From Microcaldota archaeon (GTDB lineage: Archaea > Micrarchaeota > Micrarchaeia > Micrarchaeales > CABMGC01), in assembly GCA_028867135.1 (NCBI GenBank), contig JAGWGW010000005.1, positions 1 through 61,465 of the forward strand: a stretch of 61,465 nt of DNA, written 5' to 3'. Within the stretch, counting starts at the first letter, position 1; the number at the start of each line of letters is the position of its first letter. This document shows, one piece after another, positions 17,791 through 26,679 of this stretch. Position numbers and translations under genes: made by a program. The notes under the pieces are model-generated. The model made no database searches. It was not told the DNA's origin and worked only from the letters and a program-made list of their open reading frames with translations.

Positions 17791-18861
17791 ATGTCTGCAG
17801 GATCGTTCGCTATAGGAAGGATATTCGGCATACAGATAGAGCTCCACTGGACATTCATCCTTTTCCTGCTTCTGCCGCTCCTGCTGCAGGCATACGGCCT
17901 GTTCCTGATACTGCTGCTTCTTTTCATCTGCGTGCTGGTGCACGAGCTCACGCATTCGGTAACCGCCATAAAGAACGGCATAAGCGTAAGCAAGATAATA
18001 CTGCTGCCCATAGGCGGCGCATCGATAATAGACACTACAAAGATAATCAACCCGAAGGTCGAATTCAACATAGCTGTTGTCGGGCCCCTCATGAGCCTCT
18101 TCCTCGGCGGCATATTCGGCGTGCTTGTCGTCTTCATGCCCCCGGGCTTCCTGACGCAGGTCATACAGCAGCTTTTCGTGATAAACATGGCGCTGGGCGC
18201 GCTGAACCTCCTCCCGGCATTCCCCATGGATGGGGGCAGAGTGTTCAGGAGCTACCTGGAAAGGAAGCACAGCCTTTACGACGCCACCATGCTCGCGATC
18301 AGGGTGAGCAAGTACACTATGGCGCTGATAATAATAGGAACCCTGGTCTTCCTGTATACGGTAGGCATAGGGTATCCTTCGTACTACAAGGAGCTCGTAT
18401 TCTTCTGGAACCTGATAATAGTCTTCTTCCTGTACAGCGGCATGGAGGCCGAGCGCGAGAGCATGATAGTCAGGAAGAACACGGCCCACCTGTCACTGAA
18501 GGACGCCATGAGCAGGCATTTCGTCTACGTCAAGCCTGAGACCAGGGCCGAGAGGCTCTATCCGATAATAAGGAAGAGGAAGGAGTACACGATAATAACG
18601 AGGAAGGAGGGCGAATACGCTGTAGTGAATACTTCCGGATCCGGGAGCACTGTCGCGGACATGGCGATGGCCATCCCCAACATACAGATCAAGGCCAAGC
18701 TCATAGACGCGCTCTATTCCATGGAGAGCAGCGACATGAAGATAGCGGCTGTGGTAAGCGGCAGCAGGCTGATGGGAATAGTCACGATACAGCACATACA
18801 GGCGTTCATCTCGTTGCACATGATAAACAGGAATCCCGGCCATGTCGATTCAAAAAGCTGA
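17791..18861 (+). CDS. Site-2 protease (M50) with C-terminal CBS pair
   Basis: Intramembrane zinc metalloprotease. About six hydrophobic segments fill the first 210 residues; HELTH at 51-55 is the HExxH zinc helix and NLLPAFPMDGG supplies the N-P/x-DG third ligand. Residues about 230-345 form two CBS-like repeats (LSLKDAMSRHFVYVKPE... and ...SRLMGIVTIQHIQAF), an arrangement known for archaeal S2P-CBS proteins where nucleotide binding may control proteolysis. Substrates are unknown. It starts 58 nt from the divergent phosphoesterase and precedes smc by 51 nt. Confidence 0.93.
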   Translation: MSAGSFAIGRIFGIQIELHWTFILFLLLPLLLQAYGLFLILLLLFICVLVHELTHSVTAIKNGISVSKIILLPIGGASIIDTTKIINPKVEFNIAVVGPLMSLFLGGIFGVLVVFMPPGFLTQVIQQLFVINMALGALNLLPAFPMDGGRVFRSYLERKHSLYDATMLAIRVSKYTMALIIIGTLVFLYTVGIGYPSYYKELVFFWNLIIVFFLYSGMEAERESMIVRKNTAHLSLKDAMSRHFVYVKPETRAERLYPIIRKRKEYTIITRKEGEYAVVNTSGSGSTVADMAMAIPNIQIKAKLIDALYSMESSDMKIAAVVSGSRLMGIVTIQHIQAFISLHMINRNPGHVDSKS

Positions 18862-18912
18862 CAAAGCTTTTTATTCTTTAATAGTTCTAAAGCTTATGCG
18901 ACCGGTGCATAA

Positions 18913-21900
18913 ATGCTGTATCTTAAGTCACTGACCATCGATAGGTTCAAATCGTTCAACAGAGCAGAGCTGTCGTTCAGCAAGGGCTTCACGTGCATCG
19001 TGGGGCCCAACGGCTCAGGAAAGAGCGCGATACTCGATTCGCTGCTCCTGGGCCTGGGAGAGACGTCGCTGCAGAGGCTGAGGGTGAGCAGCCTCGAGGG
19101 CCTGATAACCAACAACCTCAAGAACAAGGGCAGCATGTCGAAGGCCCACATAAGGATGGAGTTCTCGGGGGACCAGGAGATAAGCGTATTGAGGATGATA
19201 AGGGCCGACGGCAAGTCGGCATACAAGGTCAACGGCAAGCACATGTCAAGGAGAGAGGTCATGGACATGCTCTCACGGTACGGCGTGAGAGCGGACGACA
19301 CAACAACCATAGCGCAGGGGGAGATAAACGACCTCATAGAGCTGAATCCCAAGGAAAGAAGGGAGCTCATAGACATAGCCGCTGGCATAAAGGAGTTCGA
19401 GGTCAAGAAGCAGGAGGCGTTGAGGGAGCTTGAGAAGGTCGACAACAAGATAAGCGAGTCCAACGTAGCGCTGAGCGAGCGGATGATAGTCCTGAGGGAG
19501 CTGGAGAAGGAAAAGGAGGCTGCAGAGGCATTCACAAAGCTGACCGCAAGGCTCAGGAGCGTAAAGTACACGATACTCATGAACAGGAAGGAGGAGCTTC
19601 AGCAGCTGTACGATTCATGCACCAAGGAGATGGCGCTCCTCGACTCGAAGGCAAGCGAGGCGGGCCGCAAGGCCGAAGAGCTTGCAAAAAGGATTGAGCA
19701 GTTCAGCAGCGAGCGCCAGCTTCTTACAAAGGAGCTGAACGAAAGCCAGAGCTCGATGAGCGAGATAGGGCAGAGGCTCGACATGCTCAACAAGGACTCC
19801 GCCAAGGCCGAGGCCGAGCTGGCAAGCGCAAGGAGCGCGCTGGCCGATAACGAGAAAGCCCTCGAAACGATCAAGAAGGAGGGCAAGGCCGCGTCAGAGA
19901 GGATGGCGGTGAACAAGTCGGCCCTCGGTTCATTGAAGGCTGAACTGTCGAAGGTAGAGAAGGAGATAGAGCTCATGGACATCGAGATGGAGAGCGGCGA
20001 GCTAGAGAAGAAGATGGAGAAGCTCAACGCTGCTGTAACCGAAACCGAGGCTAAGATGCTGGACTCGCAGTCGTACGTATCAAAGCTCCACGCAGACCTT
20101 TCATCGCTCGAGAAGCAGAAGAGCGAGCTCGAAGCAAGGCTCGCTGCCGCAAGGAAGCAGATCAAGGAGAACGAGGCGTCCGCCTCGGCTGCAAAGGGGA
20201 AGGCCGAGGATTCGAGGGGCAAGCAGGAGAGGTCGGAGAAGGAGGGCATCGACATCGAGAGGTCGATAATAGTGAACAACAGGGAGATGGAAACCATAGA
20301 CTCAAAGCACATAGAGCTCATAGCGCAGAGGGCTGCCGTGCAGTCAAGGGAGGGCAACATCTCAGCGAAGCTCTCCGAGCAGTTCTCGGAAAAGGACGGG
20401 TTCTACGGGAGGGCGTCGCAGCTGTGCAGCTACAAGGCAGAGCACGCGACAGCGGTGGAGACATGCGCCGGAAGCAGGCTGGAGTACTTTGTCGTCGATT
20501 CCATATCCACAGCCAATGCGATAATAACCCATCTGAAGAAGAACGGCTTAGGAAGAGCCACGTTCATACCGATAAAGGAGCTGAACGTGGAGAGGCAGCA
20601 GCGCGCCCTCGAGGGGCTGGAGCCTTTGCTTGGAGTCGTCAAATACGACCAGAGATTCTCAAGAGTGTTCGAGTACGTCTTCAGCAACACGTACATAATA
20701 GACAATATAGAGAACGCGAAGAAGTTCGGAATAGGCAAGCACAGGTACGTGACGCTTGAAGGCGAGCTGGTGGAGCAGTCTGGAACCGTATCTGGAGGCT
20801 CGCAGAAAAGGAGGGTGTCGCTCGCATCGATAGAGAACGGCATAAAGGCATATGAGGCTGATAAGGCAAGGCTGAGGGCCGAGAACGAATCCATGAACAA
20901 AAGGCTTTCTGAGAAGAGGAGGGAGCAGGCCGCGCTTGCGATGGACCGCAACACTGCAGAGAACGAGATCGCCTCGCTTGCAAAGGAACGCAAGGGCCTC
21001 GAGTCTGCCGAATCGGAGCTATCCAGCTTCATCGAAGATGTATCAAAGGCGATAGAGGGCACCAGGAAGGAGATGGAAGCGAAGGACAGGGAGAAGATGG
21101 AGCTTGCCGACACGCTTGCGAAATCCAGGGATGAACTCAGCGGGATGATAAGCAGGAGCATGAGCGCGGGCAAGAAGAGGAAGAAGGCCGGAAACGCGGA
21201 AGCCGAGAGATACGCGACGCTGAACAAGGCTGCAGACGAGATGAAGATAAAGGCTGCGCAGCTGGGCACCGAGAACAGCATGCTCGAGGACAGGGCCAAG
21301 GCGCTTGATGTCGAGTCCTCCTCAAAGACCGCGCTGGTCAAGCAGCTGAAGGAGCAGATCAAGGAGAACGAGATAAAGGCCGGAGTGCTTGCAAAGTCGA
21401 GGGCCGAGATAGAGAACAGGGTGAAGCACAGCAACACCGCGAGCAAGAAAGCATACGAGAGGCTCAGCGCTCTTGATTCGGAGAGCGGCAAGCTCGGCGC
21501 CGAGCTTGCGAGGCTGAACGCAGAGATAGACAACCTGAACAGGCAGCTTGGCGACGTCAGGCTCAAAAGGAGCGCCAGCGAAACCAGGCTCAATGACATC
21601 GCTGTGGAACTGCCTTCCTACGCAGGAACCATAGAGAGGATAAAGGGAAGCATCGACCAGATGCAGGCAGAGGAGGCCGTAGTAAGCGCGAAGCTGGGCG
21701 AGCTGGGCAACGTAAACCTCAAGGCGCCAGAAGCGTACGTAGAAAAGAGCAGGAATGTGGAGGAGGCGCAGGCCAAGGTCAACACCCTGCAGGTCGAGAA
21801 GCAGGCGGTGCTCCGCATGATGGAGGACATAGACTCTAAGAAGTTGCAGACGTTCATGCACACGCTCAACGAGGTCAACAGGAACTTCACGAAGCTGTAC

Positions 21901-22308
21901 AGCTACATCTTCCCCGAGACAGCGACGATAAAGCTGGACAACGAGCAGGATCCGCTGAACAGCGGGCTCGACATATCTCTCAAGAGCGGCAGCAAGGAGA
22001 GAAGGCTCGGCTCTCTTTCTGGTGGCGAGAGCTCCATAGTCTCGCTCGTGCTCATGTTCGCTATACACACCTCGAAGCCGTCCGCGCTCTACATCTTCGA
22101 CGAGATAGACTCGGCCCTCGACAAGGAGAACTCGAAGAAGCTCTCGCTGCTCATAAAGCAGATGTCGAAGGACGCTCAGTTCGTCGTTGTCAGCCATAAC
22201 GATTCATTGATAGTCAATGCCGATGCCGCGATAGGAGTCGTCAAGACCAACGGCATCTCGAGCGCTGTTGGCATAGACATCGCGTCCATATCCAGCAAGC
22301 AGAAATGA
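18913..22308 (+). CDS. smc: Chromosome segregation ATPase SMC
   Basis: Condensin-type ATPase that loops and compacts DNA. Head N-terminal half carries Walker A GPNGSGKS (31-38); long coiled coils run from about 160 to 480 and 650 to 1000; the hinge lies between (GRASQLCSYKAEHATAVE... through VSGGSQKRR). The C-terminal head has signature LSGGESS (about 1035) and Walker B IFDEIDSALDKEN. Length 1131 is slightly short for the family, consistent with modestly shorter coils. No scpA/scpB kleisin follows; the next gene is a signal peptidase. TATA-like CTTTAATAG near 18880 predicts an almost leaderless start at ATG 18913. Confidence 0.97.
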   Translation: MLYLKSLTIDRFKSFNRAELSFSKGFTCIVGPNGSGKSAILDSLLLGLGETSLQRLRVSSLEGLITNNLKNKGSMSKAHIRMEFSGDQEISVLRMIRADGKSAYKVNGKHMSRREVMDMLSRYGVRADDTTTIAQGEINDLIELNPKERRELIDIAAGIKEFEVKKQEALRELEKVDNKISESNVALSERMIVLRELEKEKEAAEAFTKLTARLRSVKYTILMNRKEELQQLYDSCTKEMALLDSKASEAGRKAEELAKRIEQFSSERQLLTKELNESQSSMSEIGQRLDMLNKDSAKAEAELASARSALADNEKALETIKKEGKAASERMAVNKSALGSLKAELSKVEKEIELMDIEMESGELEKKMEKLNAAVTETEAKMLDSQSYVSKLHADLSSLEKQKSELEARLAAARKQIKENEASASAAKGKAEDSRGKQERSEKEGIDIERSIIVNNREMETIDSKHIELIAQRAAVQSREGNISAKLSEQFSEKDGFYGRASQLCSYKAEHATAVETCAGSRLEYFVVDSISTANAIITHLKKNGLGRATFIPIKELNVERQQRALEGLEPLLGVVKYDQRFSRVFEYVFSNTYIIDNIENAKKFGIGKHRYVTLEGELVEQSGTVSGGSQKRRVSLASIENGIKAYEADKARLRAENESMNKRLSEKRREQAALAMDRNTAENEIASLAKERKGLESAESELSSFIEDVSKAIEGTRKEMEAKDREKMELADTLAKSRDELSGMISRSMSAGKKRKKAGNAEAERYATLNKAADEMKIKAAQLGTENSMLEDRAKALDVESSSKTALVKQLKEQIKENEIKAGVLAKSRAEIENRVKHSNTASKKAYERLSALDSESGKLGAELARLNAEIDNLNRQLGDVRLKRSASETRLNDIAVELPSYAGTIERIKGSIDQMQAEEAVVSAKLGELGNVNLKAPEAYVEKSRNVEEAQAKVNTLQVEKQAVLRMMEDIDSKKLQTFMHTLNEVNRNFTKLYSYIFPETATIKLDNEQDPLNSGLDISLKSGSKERRLGSLSGGESSIVSLVLMFAIHTSKPSALYIFDEIDSALDKENSKKLSLLIKQMSKDAQFVVVSHNDSLIVNADAAIGVVKTNGISSAVGIDIASISSKQK

Positions 22309-22315
22309 TGATTGC

Positions 22316-23329
22316 TTGGGAACAAAAACGGAAAAGAGAACAAAGAAGCAGCAAAGCATGTGGCCGCTCTATGTAATCCTTGCGATCCTGATAGCGGCAT
22401 ACGCACTGTACAACAACGTAATAATAGGCATCGCGGCCTTCCTGATGGTCATAGCGACTCTTGTCATGGAGTTCTCGGCAAGCGTCAGGCAGGAGGGCAC
22501 CAAGAAGTCGATAATAGACACCGTCCTTGCCATCGCTGCCGTCCTCGGCTTCTGGGTGGTGCTCATAATAGTCCTGCAGACGAGCTCCCCGATAAACGTC
22601 GTTGCGAGCTGCAGCATGCTCCCGTCGATGCACAGGGGCGACCTTGTCATACTCCATGGGATAGGCAGCATGACCAGGTTCCTCGACTCCAAAGGCATAC
22701 CGACCGTCAACGTCAGCGAATCCCAATTCAGCTCCATGAACTCGAGCATGAGCAATGAGTTCATAGCGTTCTTCGCGTACTCGCAATCAAACAGGTCCGA
22801 TGCCAGCCAGTACGTCAACAGCTCCTCGTCCGGCTACGGCATAGGGCTGTACAACACCCAGTGCCTCAGTGCAAACAGCTACCTCGGCAAGCCCAACGAC
22901 AATTACAGGTGCTATGTCCCAAGCCAGCAGGGCAATCTCGTCCAGTACAATTACACTGTAGGCAGGATCAGCATAGGAAAGCAGCTTGCCAACGTGATAG
23001 AGACGTCTGCGATAAGCATAAACGGAAGGCCGATAAGCCAGAGCTACAGCAACCCGATAATAGTGTACAGGACAACCGGCCACGACTCGTTCCAGGGTGA
23101 CATAATACACAGGACGTATGCGGCCATGAATGTCAACGGCTCCTACTACCTGCTAACCAAAGGCGACAACAACCCCGCCCTCGACATGCAGTTCGCTAAC
23201 TATCCGATAGCGCAGGGCGACGTCGTAGGCTATGTAATTGCGGACATTCCGTACCTGGGATACCTGAAGCTGATACTTAGCGGACAGCTCGGCGCGGTGC
23301 CGGGATGCGACCAGCAGATACTCAGGTAG
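22316..23329 (+). CDS. Signal peptidase I (S26B, Sec11-like)
   Basis: Membrane serine protease that removes signal peptides. Three hydrophobic segments occupy residues 15-85. Catalytic blocks of the archaeal/ER type follow: ASCSMLPSMHRGD with the nucleophile Ser, DIIHRTY with the His that replaces bacterial Lys, and LLTKGDNN with the Asp. A loop of about 120 residues between the Ser and His blocks is larger than usual. The chosen start is TTG 22316, 8 nt after the smc stop; ATG 22358 (MWPLYVIL) is an equally possible start right before TM1. It is probably co-transcribed with smc. Confidence 0.9.
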   Translation: MGTKTEKRTKKQQSMWPLYVILAILIAAYALYNNVIIGIAAFLMVIATLVMEFSASVRQEGTKKSIIDTVLAIAAVLGFWVVLIIVLQTSSPINVVASCSMLPSMHRGDLVILHGIGSMTRFLDSKGIPTVNVSESQFSSMNSSMSNEFIAFFAYSQSNRSDASQYVNSSSSGYGIGLYNTQCLSANSYLGKPNDNYRCYVPSQQGNLVQYNYTVGRISIGKQLANVIETSAISINGRPISQSYSNPIIVYRTTGHDSFQGDIIHRTYAAMNVNGSYYLLTKGDNNPALDMQFANYPIAQGDVVGYVIADIPYLGYLKLILSGQLGAVPGCDQQILR

Positions 23330-23355
23330 CCAAGGCGTCGCAGTCGTAGCCCCAT

Positions 23356-23369
23356 GATACCTTTAAAAG
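23356..23369 (+). promoter_or_regulatory. Promoter copy 1 of a duplicated promoter
   Basis: GATACCTTTAAAAG lies 50 nt before ATG 23406. The identical 14-mer occurs 52 nt before ATG 23958, the start of the paralogous second gene. TTTAAAAG is a good archaeal TATA box, so mRNA would start about 20 nt before the start codon. Confidence 0.6.
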
Positions 23370-23405
23370 CCTGAGCGCCCCATTTTTGTACGTGTATGTG
23401 GTCGA

Positions 23406-23789
23406 ATGGCTAAACAACAAACAAACTGGGCAGGCTTCGGCCTGAAGCTGTTGGGAACCTTGGCTTTCCTGTATCTCTTGTACACAACGTGGCATGCGTT
23501 GTTTGCAAGCAACTGGTGGGCAACGACAAACCCTTCTGTGGCTGAGGTCCTGCTGTCAGGACTTTGGGGTCTGGCGGGAGTGCTGTCTGTGTCGCTCTTG
23601 CTGATGACTCTGGCAAGCGCGAAGGCGCCAATGGGCAAGGAGATGGTGGACTGGGCAAGGAGGGGAGGCACAATCTCCGCATTCTGCCTGTTTGCCCTCG
23701 CTGCAGTAAGCCACAACTCCGGATGGGGTTGGGTGGCGTTGCTGGGCTATGTCCTGCTGCTGGTCGGCGCCGCGATGGACTCGATGTAA
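23406..23789 (+). CDS. Four-TM membrane protein, paralogue A
   Basis: A 127-residue protein with four hydrophobic segments (LKLLGTLAFLYLLYTTWHAL, VLLSGLWGLAGVLSVSLLLM, TISAFCLFALAAVSHNS, WVALLGYVLLLVGAAM). It does not match a family that I know. It is clearly related to the next gene: both begin MAK..., share FGLKL.G.L..LY.L...W.A, GL/GI.AVLSVS, and S.FALAAV..N.G.GW..LLG.VL. Gly/Ser/Ala-rich helices and a short N-terminus suggest a small oligomeric inner-membrane protein. It has its own promoter and a T-rich stop region. Confidence 0.8.
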   Translation: MAKQQTNWAGFGLKLLGTLAFLYLLYTTWHALFASNWWATTNPSVAEVLLSGLWGLAGVLSVSLLLMTLASAKAPMGKEMVDWARRGGTISAFCLFALAAVSHNSGWGWVALLGYVLLLVGAAMDSM

Positions 23790-23811
23790 GAAAACGCTAC
23801 AGAGCGAACCT

Positions 23812-23844
23812 TGATTTGTTTTTTCTTTTCCTTTCTTTTTCCAT
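23812..23844 (+). terminator. Poly-T type terminator after paralogue A
   Basis: A pyrimidine tract with runs of 5-7 T (TTTGTTTTTTCTTTTCC and on) begins about 23 nt after the stop codon, without a stem-loop. T-rich tracts of this sort end transcription in archaea. Confidence 0.5.
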
Positions 23845-23905
23845 CCCCATAGCATTGACGATGCGCCAGGACAGCCCTCTCCAATCCAGTCGTCGTAGTG
23901 TCCGT

Positions 23906-23919
23906 GATACCTTTAAAAG
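23906..23919 (+). promoter_or_regulatory. Promoter copy 2 of a duplicated promoter
   Basis: Same 14-mer GATACCTTTAAAAG as at 23356, preceded in both by GTCGTAG-like sequence and followed close to the gene by GTATGTGGTxxAATGGC. This shows that the promoter and leader were duplicated with the coding sequence. Confidence 0.6.
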
Positions 23920-23957
23920 AATATCCCCTGTATTCTTTATGAAAGGTATGTGGTGTA

Positions 23958-24302
23958 ATGGCAAAGGGAACAAACATGTCCGCGTTCGGACTGAAGCTCG
24001 TAGGTAGCTTGATATACCTATACGTGTTGTGGAGCCTCTGGAGCGCCTACTACGGAGCCCCAAGCGACTGGCAGGCAATACTGCTGGGAATAGGAGCGGT
24101 ACTCTCCGTATCGTTCTTCTTGGTGACCTTGGCAAGCCTCCAGATGAACAGCAAGGACATGGCCGGCTGGTCCATGAAGACCGAAGTCTACGGAGGAATA
24201 TCCCTGTTCGCATTGGCCGCTGTCGCTGGCAATGCGGGATTGGGATGGGCTGTCCTTCTAGGCTTTGTGCTCTCCAGCATCGGCTCGGGAATGGAGAAAT
24301 AA
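23958..24302 (+). CDS. Four-TM membrane protein, paralogue B
   Basis: A 114-residue membrane protein with four hydrophobic segments, paralogous to the gene 170 bp upstream. The N-terminus MAKGTNMSAFGLKLVGSLIYLYVLW aligns with paralogue A, as does the last helix GWAVLLGFVLSSIGSGM. The loop between TM1 and TM2 is shorter (YYGAPSDWQAI) and TM2-TM3 carries polar NSKDMAGWSMKTE. The function is unknown. It has its own promoter and a hairpin terminator, so each copy can be expressed on its own. Confidence 0.8.
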   Translation: MAKGTNMSAFGLKLVGSLIYLYVLWSLWSAYYGAPSDWQAILLGIGAVLSVSFFLVTLASLQMNSKDMAGWSMKTEVYGGISLFALAAVAGNAGLGWAVLLGFVLSSIGSGMEK

Positions 24303-24321
24303 AGAGGCATTGAGTTTTGTT

Positions 24322-24346
24322 GGAGGCCCTTCGCCTCCTCTTTTTT
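24322..24346 (+). terminator. Hairpin plus poly-T terminator
   Basis: GGAGGC (24322-24327) pairs with GCCTCC (24333-24338) across a CCTTC loop, followed directly by TCTTTTTT. The shape is like a bacterial intrinsic terminator. It also lies just past the convergent NikR-like stop, so it may serve both directions. Confidence 0.65.
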
Positions 24347-24347
24347 C

Positions 24348-24740
24348 TTATTTCCTCTCGCTTATTACGGAGCAGTTAACCGAATGCACGCACTTTGACC
24401 TTTTCAGCGCGTTGAACAGCTCCCGAGTCCTGTCTGCGCTCGTGTCAAGGTTGATAACATCTATGCCTGTGCCTGCATGGTGGTGGTGCATCTCGGTCTC
24501 CACGACATCCTTGAACCTGTGGAGTATGTCTGATACATGGTTCTTCTCAGCCTCCTTGTACGTGATCACGAAGACGCTCTCCACATCCCCTCTCAGCGCC
24601 TCTATACCCTCGTAATCCTTGACAAGGCTCTGCATTGCGCTCCTCAGCATCTTGGACCTGCTCTTGAAGCCCAGCCTCTTCTGCACCCCTTCCAGCTGCC
24701 TCAGCGCCTCCTTGTCTATCGAAATGCTCAATATCTCCAT
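24348..24740 (-). CDS. NikR-like metal-responsive RHH repressor
   Basis: A 130-residue two-domain regulator. Residues 1-45 are a ribbon-helix-helix DNA-binding domain (ILSISIDKEALRQLEGVQKRLGFKSRSKMLRSAM); the rest is an ACT-like metal-binding domain as in NikR. The metal region reads EMHHHHAGTGIDVINL: the His pair is present, but the Cys that completes the nickel site in E. coli NikR is missing at the expected place. This could mean another metal, such as zinc, manganese or cobalt. It is divergent from a ZIP metal transporter, the likely target. The shared A/T-rich spacer 24741-24869 includes palindromic TTAATATTAA (24783-24792). Confidence 0.85.
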   Translation of the reverse strand: MEILSISIDKEALRQLEGVQKRLGFKSRSKMLRSAMQSLVKDYEGIEALRGDVESVFVITYKEAEKNHVSDILHRFKDVVETEMHHHHAGTGIDVINLDTSADRTRELFNALKRSKCVHSVNCSVISERK

Positions 24741-24869
24741 GCTCCCACAATCAGTGATTAATAACTATTATGGGAATATTTATTAATATTAACTAACATA
24801 TAACCCATCAAGACACGTCGGTTCCTGCACAACCCGGACGGGCCTTCCGCAGCATTCCAAGCTGATCAG

Positions 24870-25595
24870 ATGAACCTGACCGTAATCTTCCTTGCCCTGA
24901 TGACGTTTTGCTCTACAGCAATAGGCGGCACCGTAGCCATAAGGCTCAGGAAGTATCTCCCGTACTTCTTCGCATTCGCGGCAGGCAGCCTTATCGCTGT
25001 GGCGTTCTTTGACATATTCCCTGAGGCCCTTGCCATAGCTGCGGATATAGGCATGCCGATAAGAAGCCTGATGATAGCCCTGGTCGCGTCGTATCTATTC
25101 TACAACTTCCTTGAGCGATTCTTCCTGATACACCACTACCATGCGGGCCAGAGCGACGAGAAGGGCCACGTAATGGGTCCGATAGGCGCAGGGAGCCTCG
25201 TGGTGCACAGCTTCCTCGACGGAGTGGCGATAGGGGTCGCCTACCAAGTAAACCCTGCCATAGGCATCATAGTAGCCCTCGCAGTCATCCTCCACGACTT
25301 CAATGACGGCATCAATACTGTTACAGTAATGTTCAGGAACAAGCACAACGTAAAGATGGCCGCGCTCTTTCTGTTCTTCGACGCCTTTGCGCCCATCCTG
25401 GGCGTCCTGTCCACCTACGCCATATTGATACCGGAATCGTACCTAGCAATCATACTTGCAATATTCACCGGCGAATTCATCTACCTTGGGGCGTCGAGCA
25501 TAATGAGGGAGACATTCCAGCACACGTGGTGGAAGATGATGCTGCCTACGACAGCCGCAGCGCTGCTTATATTCATGCTGACATCAATAATCTAG
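24870..25595 (+). CDS. ZIP family divalent metal transporter
   Basis: Membrane importer of zinc or related divalent metals, 241 residues and about eight helices. The helix 4 motif is VVHSFLDGVAIGVAY (HSxxDG) and the helix 5 motif is ILHDFNDGINT, corresponding to the HExxH-type binuclear metal site but with Asp-Asn-Asp in place of Glu. The loop between TM3 and TM4 has a His cluster (LIHHYHAGQ), typical of ZIP proteins. It is divergent from the NikR-like gene, which suggests metal-dependent control. Direction and metal cannot be read from sequence. Confidence 0.9.
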   Translation: MNLTVIFLALMTFCSTAIGGTVAIRLRKYLPYFFAFAAGSLIAVAFFDIFPEALAIAADIGMPIRSLMIALVASYLFYNFLERFFLIHHYHAGQSDEKGHVMGPIGAGSLVVHSFLDGVAIGVAYQVNPAIGIIVALAVILHDFNDGINTVTVMFRNKHNVKMAALFLFFDAFAPILGVLSTYAILIPESYLAIILAIFTGEFIYLGASSIMRETFQHTWWKMMLPTTAAALLIFMLTSII

Positions 25596-25632
25596 CGCAT
25601 GGAAGCGCCTATCGATCAAATGGGATATCAAC

Positions 25633-26673
25633 ATGAGAGAACTTGCCGACATAACCCCTGTAAAGTGGGACAACGGGAAAATAGCCTGGATAAACCAGAC
25701 CAGGCTACCGTGGGAGGAAGAATGGAAAGTGAGCGAATCTATCGAGGAGCTCGCGAGTGCGATAGAATCCCTGGAGATAAGGGGCGCCCCGGCCATAGGC
25801 GTGGCTGCAGCATACGGTATCGCGCTGTCCGCAGCAAACCAATCGGAAGCTGGCAGCATGAAGGACAATGTGCTTGCATGCTACGGACGATTGAGGAAAA
25901 CAAGGCCCACGGCCGTAAACCTTTTCTGGGCACTGGACAGGATGCTTTCGAAATTCAGGTCCCTTGAGGCTTCTGATGCTCCTGCTGTCGAAATAAGAGA
26001 GAAGCTGCTCAAGGAGGCCATGGCAATACACAGTGAGGACATAGGAGCCAACAAACAGATGGGAAGATACGGGAACGGGCTGATAAAGGACGGAGACACG
26101 ATACTCACCCACTGCAATGCCGGTGCCCTTGCTACAGGCGGATGGGGGACATCCTACGGCATTATACGCACCGCATGGCAGTCAGGAAAGGACATAAGGG
26201 TCATCGCAACGCACACCGCGCCGCTGTACCAGGGGGCCAGGCTGACGATGTGGGAGCTGAAGAGAGACGGCATCCCGGCAAAGCTCATCACGGACAACAT
26301 GGCGGCATATGCTATGAAGGACGAGAACGTCAGCATGGTATTGCTAGGCGCGGACAGGATCCTGCTGAACGGGACTGTTGCGAACAAGATAGGCACCTAC
26401 GGCCTTGCAATACTCGCAAAGCACCACAAGATACCCTTCTACGTTGCCGCTCCAACCTCAACAATAGACCCTAAAGGCAGGAAAATACCGATAGAGCAGA
26501 GAAAACCAGACGAGGTAAGGAACATACTGGGGAAACTGCAGATAACTGTAAGGGATGCCGATGTTCTCAATCCAGCCTTCGACATCACTCCGAGCAGGCT
26601 CGTAAGCGCGATAATAACTGAGAAGGGGATAGCGACAAAGCCGTACATGGAAAGCCTTGCAGCCATGAAATGA
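25633..26673 (+). CDS. MtnA / aIF2B-like sugar-phosphate isomerase
   Basis: Aldose-ketose isomerase of the aIF2B/MtnA family, 346 residues. Diagnostic blocks are SLEIRGAPAIGVAAAYG, RPTAVNLFWALDRM, HCNAGALATGGWGT with the catalytic Cys, LLGADRI with the catalytic Asp, and VANKIGTYGLAILAKHHKIPFYVAAP. This best fits S-methyl-5-thioribose-1-phosphate isomerase. One difference is the segment ATHTAPLYQGARLT, where MtnA proteins normally have D-E-T-R-P before Q-G-A-R. Archaeal relatives include ribose-1,5-bisphosphate isomerase, so the substrate is open. It follows the ZIP gene by 37 nt and may be co-transcribed. Confidence 0.88.
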   Translation: MRELADITPVKWDNGKIAWINQTRLPWEEEWKVSESIEELASAIESLEIRGAPAIGVAAAYGIALSAANQSEAGSMKDNVLACYGRLRKTRPTAVNLFWALDRMLSKFRSLEASDAPAVEIREKLLKEAMAIHSEDIGANKQMGRYGNGLIKDGDTILTHCNAGALATGGWGTSYGIIRTAWQSGKDIRVIATHTAPLYQGARLTMWELKRDGIPAKLITDNMAAYAMKDENVSMVLLGADRILLNGTVANKIGTYGLAILAKHHKIPFYVAAPTSTIDPKGRKIPIEQRKPDEVRNILGKLQITVRDADVLNPAFDITPSRLVSAIITEKGIATKPYMESLAAMK

Positions 26674-26679
26674 AAATGA

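Noticed and set aside
17103-18539. 478-residue open frame across the phosphoesterase and protease genes
   Set aside because: It crosses a divergent promoter and two genes with clear catalytic motifs; His/Arg/Pro-rich shadow composition.
20430-22197. Long Ser/Leu-rich open frames antisense to smc
   Set aside because: Composition is the reverse complement of coiled-coil Lys/Glu codons; no start signals and smc is unambiguous.
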